A stretch of DNA of 64,000 nucleotides, taken from Erigeron canadensis (taxonomy: Eukaryota; Streptophyta; Magnoliopsida; Asterales; Asteraceae). This document shows, piece after piece, positions 47,937 to 59,978 of this stretch. The stretch spans positions 48,339,633 through 48,403,632 of the forward strand of contig NC_057768.1 of NCBI RefSeq assembly GCF_010389155.1, read 5' to 3'. A program made the position numbers and the translations under genes. The notes beneath the pieces were generated by a model. It was not told where the DNA came from. It saw nothing but the letters and a program-made list of their open reading frames with translations, and made no database searches. How positions within the stretch are numbered: position 1 is the first letter of the stretch; each line of letters opens with the position of its first letter.

Positions 47937-48833
47937 ATGCAGAAAAACAATCCATACAACAATGACATTGGATCATCACTTTCTAATCTAATATTAAGTG
48001 GTGGCCGGAATGGTAGAAACACTTTAGATTCAATCTTTACTCATTGTTCATCATCAGTAACTACTTCTGACTCTATTCGTCAACCACTCGGGTCTTCTGT
48101 TTACTTGAAACAAAGAGATTTGCTTCAAAAATTCTCTGAGCAAAACATGGGTAAACTCAGGCTGTCGAATTTAAAAACGACAAATGGGCTATTCGCCCAG
48201 TTTCCTGACTATTGTGTCAACCCATACAAAAAGAAGCTCTATAGAGGAGTAAGGCAAAGGCATTGGGGTAAATGGGTAGCTGAGATAAGACTACCTCAAA
48301 ACAGAATGAGGGTGTGGTTAGGGACTTATGAGACGGCTGAGACGGCGGCTTATGCTTATGATCGGGCTGCGTATAAGCTACGTGGTGAATACGCACGGTT
48401 GAACTTCCCAAACGTACAAGACCCGAGTCAGTTGGGGATCATTGGAGATACTCAGAGGTTGAATGCTCTTAAGACTGCTGTTGATGCCAAGATTCAAGCC
48501 ATTTGTCAGAAAGTCAAAAGAGAAAAAGCCAACAGAATTAGGAATAATAATAATAATAATAATAAAAAGAAGCCCAAAGAGATTGATGAAAGTGTTGGTT
48601 GTGATGAAGAGAGCGAAAAGGTTACGATTTCATGTGGTGGAAATGAATTAATGTCGTCATCACCAAGCATGTCTGAAGATGGGTTCTACTGGAAGGAAGA
48701 TAGTTCACAGTGTTCAGCCTCGGGTGAGTCAAAGGCGGTTGCAGAAGGTGATGAGTCGGTGTTTGAAGGATGCTCTCTCGCTCGTTTGCCTTCATATGAT
48801 CCCGAGTTAATTTGGGAGGTTTTAGCAAATTGA
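47937..48833 (+). CDS. AP2/ERF transcription factor, DREB group A-6 (ERF061/ERF062-like)
   Basis: Nuclear transcription factor binding GCC-box or DRE-type elements in stress or developmental responses. Intronless, 298 residues from ATG 47937; the open frame extends upstream but has no earlier ATG. The single AP2 domain occupies about residues 102-158 ([52 protein letters not shown]). Domain position 14 is Val, as in DREB proteins, and position 19 is Leu, as in group A-6. Next come a basic stretch, a seven-Asn run coded by AAT repeats, Lys-rich residues, a Ser/Glu-rich acidic region, and the conserved C-terminal motif [15 protein letters not shown], typical of the ERF061/062 branch and likely an activation motif. 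Which of the two it is cannot be settled here. Confidence 0.92.
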   Translation: MQKNNPYNNDIGSSLSNLILSGGRNGRNTLDSIFTHCSSSVTTSDSIRQPLGSSVYLKQRDLLQKFSEQNMGKLRLSNLKTTNGLFAQFPDYCVNPYKKKLYRGVRQRHWGKWVAEIRLPQNRMRVWLGTYETAETAAYAYDRAAYKLRGEYARLNFPNVQDPSQLGIIGDTQRLNALKTAVDAKIQAICQKVKREKANRIRNNNNNNNKKKPKEIDESVGCDEESEKVTISCGGNELMSSSPSMSEDGFYWKEDSSQCSASGESKAVAEGDESVFEGCSLARLPSYDPELIWEVLAN

Positions 48834-50200
48834 GAAAATTTGTAGCTTGGGCTGAAACTAATCTTCCAAAACGTTATTTAGAGAATTTTGGCTACTTTTT
48901 TTTTTCCAGTTTTATGTTAAGCTAATATTAGTATTCATTGATAAATTTTCTTGAAGATAATTTCTTTCTTTCTTTCTATAGTTTCATGTCTATTTACTTT
49001 TACCATAAAAATTAGAGAGGTAAGCTACACTTAGGATTTTACTGCTAATTAAACTTCTAAAATTATACCATAAACATAAGTTATGATCATATGATGAAGG
49101 TTATGAGGGTGTTTTTTACATTACATTAATTGTTTATCTTCCAATGTCATTTTTATAGGCAAAGAAGGATCCCAGATTCCGGTGCACAAAATTTTTTTAA
49201 CCTAAAGGCTAATCCATGTGTGTTAACAGGTTGCCCTTGGCCCGAATATTCAAATGTCTTATTTTGACTTTTGAAGTCTTTCTTTCATAACTTTCTGTAA
49301 TTTTTTTTGTTTGTGTTATATAATACTTCATGTAAAATATATAGATATATTGAGCTTTGGATGTATTTTAATTTATATAACTTTCATTAGATATTATACT
49401 ATACAAACAAATATACTTACAGTCAAAATTAGAGAAGAAAGATTCAACAAGTCAAATATAAACATTTAAATTGGAACGGATGGAGTACTATATATACACA
49501 ATATACATGTAAGTATATAAGATATACGGAGTATATTTCAGAATGTGTAGCTAGGCGGGTGCTGGGAATAATGCTCAGCCACATAACTTAAGTTCTATCC
49601 ATTATACTAGGTCTTGAATATGCGGAAAATAACCTATGATATGACACTGTGGTCCAAATGTCACATAAGATTGAATGTCTAATATCCTCAAACAAGACCC
49701 GTTTGGAATTTAGTATTGTCAATCACATGTAAATGGCAAGTTGCCAACACAATCCAGCTTTATCGTTGAAAAACCATCCTAAATTTCGCTTTCTAACTAA
49801 TGCTACAAGCAGCAGCACATCAAATGCAACTTGGATAGCGTGATAGAGGGAAGTAGGATCCTCTATAGTGAGTAAATATTTGGCATCTATCTTGCCAAAT
49901 AGATACCACTCACTAACAACCATCAAGAACTGAGTTTTAGTTACCCACACAGCTTGTATTCTTTAGGTTACTAGTCCAATTTCCATATAAAGTTTAAATC
50001 ATTTCAACCCATATGAAATGCTTTGATGCCACGATTGCATGTGGCAAGTCCATAGTGTTTACATATAAATGGGTTGATACGTATTGCAAGTTATCTCAAC
50101 CGCTCAATAGGGTAGCTAAAGATCGATTCTAACGAAAAAAAGGTGGAGATGTTTGTCTTAAGTCTATCTTGTTTGTACTTATTTAAATGTATGTTTCAAG
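48834..50200. other. ERF 3' UTR and intergenic DNA
   Basis: 3' UTR to about 48950, then AT-rich sequence. A 75-codon minus-strand frame near 49723-49950 (SEWYLFGKIDAKYLLTIEDP) looks mildly protein-like but is not recognised and has no partner exons. Confidence 0.45.
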
Positions 50201-50650
50201 TGTTTGGACAAGAAACTCGTGTAAGGTCCATGTCAGACCCGAGTTTCTTAGTTGGGCCGAGTTTTGGTCCGGCCCGTGGACCCGAAAACTCGGCTGACCC
50301 ATTTGGTTTAGCCTATATATAGTGATTAAAACTTATGTTGAAGGTTAATCATTAGTTAGTGTCTTCTAATTAATAGCAAATTTTGTGTATGTTGATTGCA
50401 ACTCTATATACAGACTCAATATAATTAATAGCAAGTTTTGTGTGTGTTGATTGCAACTCTATATACAGACTCAATATATGGCTTTGGCTATTAAGTAGTT
50501 GTGTTCATGATCACATATTGTTGATTGTGTGTATTCAGGGATTCTGCACTTGAATAGATTGTTTGCTAATCTCAAAGATCTGAGTGGCTACAGACTTACG
50601 GGAGACGAAGGAGCGGGATCAGGGCGAGGCCGCGTGAGAGTTGTTAACCA
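50201..50650 (+). mobile_element. Probable solo LTR
   Basis: Starts TGTTTGGACAAGAAACTC and ends GTTGTTAACCA, i.e. TG...CA with partly inverted ends. A TATA box (CCTATATATAG near 50312) and a 55-bp internal duplication are present. The flanks TCAAG and ATAAG match at only three of five positions, so the TSD is weak, and no primer-binding site or coding region follows. Confidence 0.4.
50368..50477 (+). repeat. 55-bp tandem duplication
   Basis: Two copies of a block starting AATTAATAGCAA and ending CAGACTCAATAT, differing at two or three bases, inside the putative LTR just downstream of its TATA box. Confidence 0.85.
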
Positions 50651-51413
50651 ATAAGAAAAAAGAAAATATTTGTTTTTTTTTTGTGGTAATATCAAGATGT
50701 GATGTGACACATTGACGCTGATGTGTCAGCAAGAAAAAGGTCATTGCTAGCATAGACCTAAAAGCATACTAATGAGATAATGCGTATCACAAGATGGGAA
50801 AATGAAGAAGTAATATAACGCTAATGTACCAGTAAGGAAAAAGTAAAGAAGATAGAAATTCACTATTGGCATAGACTTAACCTTACACGTGAGATAAGTT
50901 ATTAAGTTTACCAGGACAAATGTTGAAAGAAAGAAAGGCAGAACGCAGAAGGCTCTGCAGCATTACAGCAAGCATGCAATCATCATTTGAACCAACATGT
51001 GCTAAATTGGAGATGACAATGACCTACAAGAGCCCTAACAATATTCAAATTACTATGCAGATGATTCAAGAGGGTGTCCAGCCCCTGCAATGTATAATAC
51101 GATTATTTATACTTTATCACAAAATGTTTGATTTGTCTTTTAAAAACTGTACATGTGTTGACTATGTTACCCAGTATTTAATAATATAACAATATAAATG
51201 AACTAAATAAATTTACTGCATTTAAATGCACTACCATCCAAAATGTTATGGTATAAAAACTACCAAAAAGGAAGAATGGACTTGAATATGTCTACTTAAA
51301 AGACTAAAATATAAAAATCAACCGAAAAAGATTTCAAGTCGTTTGGTAAGTCTAAACCAGATGCCTACAAAAATAACTAAAGATCTTTACTGAGAATAAC
51401 ATTGGAAGTTATT
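50651..51413. other. Intergenic, no gene recognised
   Basis: Sequence between the solo LTR and the anthranilate synthase stop codon; the right part is probably that gene's 3' UTR. Confidence 0.5.
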
Positions 51414-54400
51414 TTAGTCCCCAGAAACGGCTTCCCTGCTTTCAATCAGTTTGATGAAGTTGCTAACAATGGTCTTGCCCTCAGTTGTTATAATGCTCTC
51501 TGGATGAAACTGTACTCCCTGCAAGCCAAGATAACACAACATTAAGAAATTATAAATTTATAATGAATGCTTTTATAAGCTTGCCTTCCATGATACCATA
51601 TGGCATAATGCTCTGTGTGATATTATAAAAAGTTGCATTACAGCAACTTGTGTTTTGCAAAAAGTTTGAGAAACTTGTAAATACACCTCTGTTAAAAAAA
51701 AATGTAAATACACCTTAAGGGAAAAAATGTGAGATCTCAAAATGTTAAAGGAAGTTTGGAGGAGACATGAAAACGAGGTGAGAATCCGATTATAATTATG
51801 GTCATGAACAAGACAAGAAAAAATTAATCTTACCAACAAATGGCGATACACTTTGTGACGAGCAGCCATTACAAGTCCATCCTCTGTCCATGCTGTGATC
51901 TCGAGCACTTCACTCGGAAAGCTTTCCTTTTCAATTACAAGGCTATGATATCTACCTACAGTAAATGGACTGCAAAAAAAATGTGACGGACATAAGCATA
52001 ATGACCATCCACACATACAAAAACCCTGTTGAGGAAAATATTATCATAGGTGTATCTTTAACTTTCTGTGTTAGGTTCCATTATTAAAACATGGGTAACA
52101 AATGGTTAGAACTTAGAAATGACCGAGCATACTTTGATATGCCTGCAAACAAACCATCTTCCCCACCCTCGTTATGATACACCAGTGAACTTTTTCCATG
52201 CATAACACCATAAGGAGACCGCACAATTTTCCCTGCAAAAGTTTCAAAGTAGTTACCACATGCAAAAAAAAAATCGCTTTTAGCAGCTCTGTAAATAGCA
52301 AGTTTTGTAACACAAATATGCTAAAAGTAGTGCTCACTATTCGAGAATAACAAGAATCACACGTAATAGAGTAGATTGTTATAATTAAAGACATAGCATT
52401 AACCTATGCAGAAAACCAAAAGAATAATAAAAAAGGAAGAGAAAGAGAAAGAAGGAATTAAAGATAGAAATATATGAATCCAAAAAAATTCAATCAGGAT
52501 CCATGTAGCAACAGATATGAAGCAGAGAGAAAGAGAAAACAACTCATATAGATATAACTGAAAATTAATACAAGTTCAATTAAATTTCAAATAGCAACTA
52601 CTTTAAAGTGTATGCAACACGTTACAGCAAGCTTATTCTCACTTCTGGAGAGAAATACACATTATTTAAGCAAGCAGTTTTTCGTAAATATGTATATGGA
52701 TCATCCATATTATAAAATGCATTAGCCACCCTCATTCAAGATTAAGGAGCTCCAATAAGAATGTGCCACATCACTATCTTCCCCACCCAATAAAAATACA
52801 ACACGTCACCCTCCCTCCCCCTCATGCAACACTGCATGCCTGAGAAAACCACCAGTGACAGGTTGAGAGCGCCAGACACCGCCGGAACCACCCAAATAAA
52901 ACCGCCAGACACTATGTCATCATGCATTATGCAGTTACCACGCTAGTTTAGTCTATAAGAAAGACCAATAAATTAATCATTTATTGACGGTTATTACAAA
53001 ATGAAGCTTAGGAAACTGGTTCAATGCTTTTGTCCCAGAAAGATGCATTCACTTGGTACATAGTTTGACAAAATCAAGCAAATTCCAATTTAAAAATATA
53101 CTCCTAAATTTAGACAAAAACTGAATGAAAAAATATTTGTAGAAATTCACCATAGTTTTCAATTGTATCTCATAATGATTGTTCATTACTACTAGAAAAG
53201 TGTAAATTTGGATTTAATCTTCCCCAAAAAGAAATTATCTGGTTCTTGGGACATAAGGAGTAACATAAGTAGTGTTTCAATGCATCAATGTCCCACTCAT
53301 CAAGACCAAAAAAAATCGATAACCTAACAATCCTTTTAGCACTAAAAAGGTTAACTAATCAACAATAATATAGATTTTGCATCCACTCAACCAGAGCAAA
53401 AACAAGTTGTTTACTTTCACTAAATACCTAACCCTAGCTTTCCGATATAAACCTATATTTTCATCATTTAATGCACTCGATGGTCACGGGTATCATCTCC
53501 GTTGAACAAACAATTTCTGTACCTAAACATCTGCTTCCTGAATTCACCTGGCCTAATCAAGTCAGTAATTGTTCAAATCAAGAACCATAAAGTGGAAGAT
53601 TATTGATCATGTGTCCTTGATAACAGATAATAAATTTAAAACTAAATGGCCCATTACAAGTGCTAAATCACAATAGCTGATATAACAGAACGTCAAATAA
53701 ACTGACCTCCAAAGGCTTCACCAATGCACTGTAGTCCCATGCATACACCGAATAAAGGTACATCAGGTCCAAGTTCCAGTACTGTCTGCAATGATATTCC
53801 TGAATCTTGCGGTGCACCTACAGAAAAAAAAAAGAAGGTACAACATGTATTAGATTGAAATAATGAAGGTCAATATTGTAGGGGAAACCAGAAGAACCAC
53901 CGGACCTGGTCCCGGCGATATAAGAACTCCTCTTGGCTTTTTCCTATGAATAACATAAAAGATAAAGTAGATATAAGAAACAATGGAAATGGTAATAAGA
54001 GAAGAAAAGGTGACAACTAAAACACTATGTAATAAAAACAATGATAAGTTAAACGGTTAATTACTTTCTAAGTTCATCCACGGTAAGCTCATCATTCCGG
54101 TAAACCTCAAAGTTGCATCCGAGTTCTCCCATATACTGTACACTAAAAGGAGACATTAACGTAACAAAATCTAACAAATTGTCACGTGCCAGCAAGTAAC
54201 CATGAGAAACAGTTTGGAAATAAGTTAAAGGTAATGTATATCTATAATCAATGTGAGGTAATACATATAACAGCAGATACAAACTTATCATTAACACACT
54301 TTCCTAGCACATCTCCACAAATTATTCAGGTTTACCCACACAAAGAAACTGATTTTCAAGAAACGGACTTACATTCATTTCTCTTTTCGGAAAGCGTAAT

Positions 54401-54703
54401 TCTGTACATAAGTAACGAAGAGGGGGGTACCTGGCAAAGGTTGTAAGTGAAGCTATCATAATTGTCGATTACAATTATAGGGTTGTTATTTTTGGACAAA
54501 CCACCAAACGAGCTTGAAGTTTCTTTCTCAGAGATAGCATGACATGGCTTTGGTAGGATTCTGGTTTCCTTCGATCGTGTCCCGCAAAAGGTAACATCAT
54601 TTCCAGGAAGTGACTGGGAAGCCTTGTTGAGATATCGGGTTTTCTGAGGGAATGATGATCCTAGTTGAAAGGAAGGGTTCTGAGGCAATGTAATAGCCAT
54701 CAT
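51414..54703 (-). CDS. ASB1: Anthranilate synthase beta subunit (glutamine amidotransferase), plastid
   Basis: Supplies ammonia from glutamine to the alpha subunit in the first committed step of tryptophan synthesis, in plastids. Seven coding exons (54703-54431, 54135-54065, 53943-53906, 53817-53707, 52232-52133, 51969-51834, 51518-51414), GT-AG and phase-consistent, give 277 residues, the usual length. A transit peptide (about 1-70) precedes [17 protein letters not shown]. Class I amidotransferase landmarks are intact: [11 protein letters not shown] (oxyanion region), nucleophile Cys153 in LFGVCMG, and the His248/Glu250 pair in VQFHPES. The residue before GVQFHPES is Leu where Gln is usual, arising at the exon 6/7 junction. 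Exon 5 is resolved by donor TCAAA|GTATGC, giving [22 protein letters not shown] at 54703/54700 offers two adjacent starts; an acceptor 21 bases upstream shows the leader is spliced. The symbol follows Arabidopsis; paralogue identity is unknown. Confidence 0.95.
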
Positions 54704-54723
54704 GGTTTGTGTCTTCTGGAAAT

Positions 54724-56270
54724 CCTGCAACGATAAAGATGAAAGATATAAACAAATAACGTTCGTTTGGAGATTTGTGCAACACTTGAGCCACAAATTA
54801 TGAAGCATAAACATATATATTGAAATTAAAGCTGTTGAATCAGAATTATAACTTACACACTCTTGAACAAAGTGTTTTACTTACTAAATTTCTGATTTCT
54901 AAAATGACAGATAGAGCAGGAAATAAATAAGCAAAGCAAAGCTAAAAATCAGGGCCACTACTACCCACTATCCTAAAAACTAGGGAGAACAAGCCAGCAT
55001 ACTTAGACTTACTCTACACATAAAACTAGCAGTAAACTAAACCAACTAAATTGACTCCACGTGAAACATTTTGACATTGACTTTCAACAAAAGCGTGTGT
55101 CCATAAGTGAAAATTCTAACTTAAGGTTAACCTTTCACTAGCAGAAAAAGACTTAGGAAGTTTTCTATCTGGTTTAATCTTTGTCACGCTTTGAAAAGAT
55201 AACGAGAAGTACAAATTGTCATACATTCAACATCCAATAACTTCAACCATGTCTGAGACAACTAAAACGTTATTCAGAAAATCGTGCAAGCTTAACATCA
55301 AACAGATTCTCACCTTCTCATAGAAACTTCAAATACATCCGGTTAATCTTCTTTTTTTTTTTTTCTTATATCACTAATCGTAAGCTAATCCAAAATCCCA
55401 TGCTTATAATATCAGGGAAATGGCATCAGAATGTAATGAACTTTATATAAAAAGCTATTTTTGACATGTTCATTAAACCTAATGGACGTGCAACACGTTA
55501 TCGTTTAATTATAGACTGTCAACCTAAGATGTGGCCGCACGCCACATTATAAAATAAATAAATTAAAGAAACTGATGCAACACCACCGCGGCGCTTACCG
55601 GCTATAGAAAGTTCATTTACATCAAATGGCAACGTGTTGCAGGTCATTACATTAAGTTAACAAATCTTTAACTTTGTTGTATTCACTAGTAAATTTAGTA
55701 CCATTAACACTATAATATATACTGGCATAATAATATTATATATGTTAAATAACTTCATATCATATTAAAAAACTATATATATTTAAAAATCAAGTATAAG
55801 AAAATAAATTCAAACCAAAAAATGCTTAATTAAAAAAGTCCTGAAATCGATTTACCCTGATTGAGAAGAGAGTATGAAAAAGGTGGTATAAAAATTAAAA
55901 ACCTAACTTTATCACAAATATATAAATAAATTACATAATTAATACTGTAATTAAGACAAAAGCAATCAATGGAAGTATATAGTCTATAAAGTGTGGTCAT
56001 CAGATTACTGATTAATGTGGTTAAAATATGCAATAATATATTGAAAGAAAAATTTTCTAAAAAAACAATTTGATGACAAATATAGATAAACATATAAATA
56101 AAGAATCGAAGTATGTGTAAGAGATATATATAGAGAGAGAGAGAATACCTTGTTGTTGATGTTGTTTGAGTTTGAATGAATGGACAGCTTGACAGAAAGC
56201 CTCTGGTCTGGCGCTGAAATGATGATGATGTACTGTTTGTTCAGTGATCTTGAGGGAGACTGCTGCAATG
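54724..56270 (-). other. 5' UTR exon and leader intron of the anthranilate synthase gene
   Basis: Acceptor TTGCAG|GATTTCC at 54724 precedes the start codon. The best partner is the donor AACAACAAG|GTATTC at 56149, after a CAACAACATC-rich exon without ATG, typical of a plant 5' leader. The implied intron (54725-56148, 1.42 kb) starts with GA/CT repeats. Leader introns often raise expression; here that is inference. Confidence 0.55.
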
Positions 56271-56504
56271 AAACCGTTTTTAATTTTAATTTAATTTAGG
56301 AAAATGACCGGCCAGTATGGTTGTTTTGGTATTGGTATTTATACCGTAAAACATGTTTCTAAGATATCGGTAGGACACATAATTGATAAACGTTTGACCT
56401 GCATAATAATCGGACCCAGCGGACAGGTATTTCTACTTTTCAGATTCTCGGCAGACAGGTATGATTTTCTAAACATTTCTCATTTTCCGTCTTGCACTCC
56501 TTTG

Positions 56505-56619
56505 TGGCCGGAGGTCCCTATGGAAGCAGTCTCTCTACCTTTGTGTAGAGGTAAGACTGTCTACTGCTTACCTCCCCCATACCCCGCGCAGTGATTGGGT
56601 CCTGTTGTTGTTGTTATTA
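56505..56619 (+). mobile_element. Au-like SINE, 5'-truncated
   Basis: GGAGGTCCCTATGGAAGCAG, then TCTCTCTACC, GTAAGACTGTCTAC and a (TTG)n tail are the diagnostic 3' half of plant Au SINEs. The tRNA-like head is missing. It lies about 230 bp upstream of the anthranilate synthase leader exon. Confidence 0.75.
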
Positions 56620-56866
56620 CATGCATAAAAAACATCTTATTACTTGCATAAAAAGTAGCACTTTATATATCAATAACCGCCCTCATAAATTTTCACCATA
56701 CAAACTACAAATTTGAATGACAAAACTCTTTAATGTATTACCTTGTGTATGGATTATGGCCGATAATAAAGATAATCCCCTCTTTTAATGGCTTGCCGTA
56801 AGAAAAAAGATTTTGTTGCAAAAAATGGAGAATGGTCACCTTATTAAAGCAAAAGGTAGTTTAAAC

Positions 56867-57153
56867 TAAGGAAATTGCAAATGGCCCGACCCGACCTGAC
56901 CCGACCCACGAAAACCCGGCCCGCGACCCGCAAATGCATGTAAATCGAAACCGAGACCCGAGCCGTGAAGGTTCGGGCCAGTTCGGTTCAGGTCGGGCCT
57001 TCACTTTTTTTCGGTTTTTGCCTTCACCCGGACCGGCCCGACCCGCGTGACCCGTGACCCGCGAAAACCACAAATGCGTGACCCATGACCCGGCCCGTTT
57101 GGACTTCGGACGGGTCGGTTCAGGTCGGTCGCGGGTTTTAATGCTCATCCCTA
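56867..57153. mobile_element. hAT-type non-autonomous element, 287 bp
   Basis: Flanked by a perfect 8-bp duplication GTTTAAAC (56859-56866 and 57154-57161). The right end, complemented, is TAGGGATGAGCATTAAAACC; the left is a decayed counterpart (TAAGGAAATTGCAAATGG). The body is made of GACCC/GGGTC-rich short repeats that make spurious frames on both strands. Confidence 0.85.
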
Positions 57154-57228
57154 GTTTAAACTTCACATGACATCTGGTTAAAAATACCATATCTATATAA
57201 TTTTCTTTTAAAAGGTTTACTAAATTTT

Positions 57229-59266
57229 ATGAAAGGCAGAAAGAAAAAAATATATATAAAAATACAACTAACATACTGTTATATACAAAGCTGGAAAAAA
57301 AAGGTACAACTTGAGTCGAGAATATCCGGAAGTGAAACGACAAAACTCGATAAACTCAAAGACACGAAAAAAAAATTTTTCTTTTTTTATATATACCCTC
57401 ACTGCGCCGCAGTGAGGTCGAGTACTCCCACTGCGCCGCAGTGGAAAACTTCTGACCAAAGCTGGAAGAACCCCCACTGCGTCGCAGTGGGAAAAACCAC
57501 CTACACTGCGTCGCAGTGGGAAAAACCACCTACACTGCGCCGCAGTGGCCCAAAACCCTGCAACATCAAAATGCCCACTTTAAGATTCACCAAAACCTTC
57601 AAACCTCAAATCAAAAACTAGGCTAATTACATTCCAAAATCGAAAGCAAGAGAGGTAACCTGAAAACGTTCATATTTTGACAAGTTCGTTTGACCCACGA
57701 ACCACTACACAACCATATGGGTCGATTACCCAATTTGACAATTTACAACCAACTAACCATCCATGTCAACTCTCAAACGACATAAACATGACCATTTACA
57801 AAATGTACCAAAACATGACGACTAACATTCAAAATGTACCATGAGCCAAAGTCAAGAGGGACAACTAGGTTTTTAACCAAAATATGCTATTCTTCCGAGA
57901 ATAGCCAAAATACCTTCCAAGTATCTACAATCACTAGCAACTTCAACCTCTATTCTTCAAGACAAGCAACTTAGTTCCTTCTTCCGGAACTACCTATAAT
58001 CAAAGGGTAAACATATGAAAGGTAAGCGAATGCTTAGTGAATATGCTTGCATATAATCATATAGACGAAAGAGGGCAATGCTCAAGGGACTGTTGCATAT
58101 GGACTATGACACCGTCGTGTCATATCCATAATACTCACCCTTGGACTAGGCATTACATGGATCCATATAAGCAAATGATTACAATCACAATCAAATATAA
58201 CAATAACAAATGCTCCACATGAGCCTATGGCCACCAATTAGGCCTGTAATCAAACTCAACCATAAACATGGGACTTAACGCCAAATCAGTTACTACCATG
58301 GACTCACTCAACATGAATGGTAATTGACCCGACGAATATACAATATAAGCAAGTATACTCATCTCCTTCGCAAAAACAACATAAAATCAAGATAACCGCA
58401 AAAGCACAATATCAAGCTTTCAACCTATCATATATCATAATGCATACATAAGAAAATGTTCACTTTCCTAGCTATCTCAACATAGCTAAACAACCCTTTT
58501 CACTAGCATTCTAACCTCTAACCAATTCCACTAAGTCATTGAGTTGCTTACTTAACAAACTATTCATAAAAATTCCAAGATTTCATCATCATCATCATTA
58601 TTTCAATTACTAGTAAAATCATTATTTTTCATAGTTGGAGCTTTTCTACCACATTCTCCTTAAAAAAATCAAAATTAACATAAGCAACTCAATAACTAAC
58701 CCCAAATATCCAATTACTTGGGGGAAATCATACTAGGGCTCATCACTAGCAAAAACCCCCAAATTCTTATTTTCAAGAACCCTAATTTTTAGCAAGGAAA
58801 TTAAGCTAAGAAGTAATTACCTCCAGGAATGCAAGACAAATTTTAATACTTGAAATCACTAAGTTCTCCCTTCCCCTCTTCCTTGATGAATTCGACCACC
58901 ACCACAACCAAATAACCCAAACCCTAACTTTTTAATCTTGAAAGATGAAGGGATAGATTGTTCTTGATGATTATTATTATTGGTTTTTAGCCTTGGATTG
59001 AGATTACCAATTTGATTTTTGGATGGAATGCATGTGAAAAGAGAATAAGAGTGGTAGTGGAATAAGGTGAGTCAACAAACAAAATGGCTGGCATCCTTGG
59101 GTGATGCCACGCCCCATGCTTCCTTTTGGGTAAAATTTACCCGCTATCCGCCAAAGTTCCAACTAGATCAACCCCCCTTTTTAAAACAAAATACTAGGAA
59201 CTTATTTTAATGTCAAAACTACAAAAAGGGTTAATTTATTACCTTAAAATTATCGGGGTGTTACAG
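57229..59266 (-). mobile_element. LTR-retrotransposon-derived region (Ty3/gypsy-like LTR) on the minus strand
   Basis: On the minus strand it begins TGTAACACCCCGATAATTTT (complement of 59247-59266), a start common to plant Ty3/gypsy LTRs. AT-rich LTR-like sequence and the palindrome array at 57401-57546 follow. The low-coordinate end is placed tentatively at TGAAAGGCAG (57229); no TSD matches. No gag-pol is present. Confidence 0.4.
57401..57546 (-). repeat. Array of five ACTGCGSCGCAGT palindromes (array 2)
   Basis: Plus-strand copies ACTGCGCCGCAGT start at 57401, 57430 and 57534, and ACTGCGTCGCAGT at 57476 and 57505. Spacings are 29, 46, 29 and 29. Flanks pair in three copies: CCTC/GAGG (57401), CC/GG (57430) and CCC/GGG (57476). 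The minus strand carries the orientation found in array 1. The last two repeats share an identical GGGAAAAACCACCTAC spacer, showing recent duplication. Confidence 0.9.
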
Positions 59267-59501
59267 GAAGTTTAGTAAATTTTGTTATAAACGGGAGGGC
59301 GGGGGTGTTAGAATCTACAAAACATGAATGTTAATTTAAATTCATCCAAGGGTCAAAATGTTTCTAACTTAAAACAAAAAATACTCACCTAACTAAACAT
59401 GAATATACCTATTGTAAAGATACAGACCTCTTTTATTTAAGTTGAATCGAACTTTGTAGGTGAAATAAAATCAATAATCAAAATTAAAATTAATTTTTAA
59501 A

Positions 59502-59632
59502 AGGAAATGATATTGTTACAATAACATTTAACCAACAACAATAATACATGTATTATACAGTTTTACACTGTACAATGAAATTTATATATTTATCATAGAT
59601 GGTTAAATTATGTCGTAGGAATATCACTTCCT
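59502..59632. mobile_element. Mutator-like MITE, 131 bp (family copy 3)
   Basis: Ends AGGAAATGATATTGTTACAA (left) and, complemented, AGGAAGTGATATTCCTACGA. Perfect 9-bp TSD ATTTTTAAA (59493-59501 and 59633-59641). Confidence 0.85.
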
Positions 59633-59761
59633 ATTTTTAAATTTTAACCATAGATTCTAATCTAATGGTAAAGTACTAAAGTTACAACTACCTCTAAAAA
59701 CTTTAAAAATCCTTATCGTATAATCCTATAATAATCTGTTCCAACTTCCAAAACCACTAGA

Positions 59762-59978
59762 TAGAGGTGGGCAAAATATCCGGTTCCAAAAAAACCGATT
59801 TGGATTATCTAGGAACTAAAACCAGAAAAAACGGTTCCTTCCTAGTTTTGAACCGAAAAAAACCAGAAAAACATGGTCAAACGTTAACCAAGAACTGGTT
59901 CCGGTTCTTGAAGAACCGGTTACAGTCAACATTGACTGCGAAACAGTTCCATCGGTTCCAATCCAATGCCCACCTCTA
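59762..59978. mobile_element. hAT-type MITE, 217 bp
   Basis: Terminal inverted repeats TAGAGGTGGGCA on both sides. The flanking 8-mers CCACTAGA and CCACCAGA differ at one base, as expected of an aged hAT TSD. The interior is GGTTCC/GGAACC-rich; frames across it are not genes. Confidence 0.85.

Noticed and set aside
49723..49950. 75-codon minus-strand frame with some protein character
   Set aside because: No recognised domain, no partner exons and no promoter; kept only as a remark.
52133..52147. A GC-AG intron after GCAG in anthranilate synthase exon 5
   Set aside because: A normal GT donor 12 bases further (TCAAA|GTATGC) restores the frame and the conserved ISNPFTVGR.
56861..57190. 109-codon Arg/Gly/Pro-rich frame
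   Set aside because: Lies almost wholly in a hAT element with perfect TSD.
57229..57621. 130-codon frame containing repeated PHCAAV/TASQW-like words
   Set aside because: Produced by the palindrome array inside an LTR-like region.
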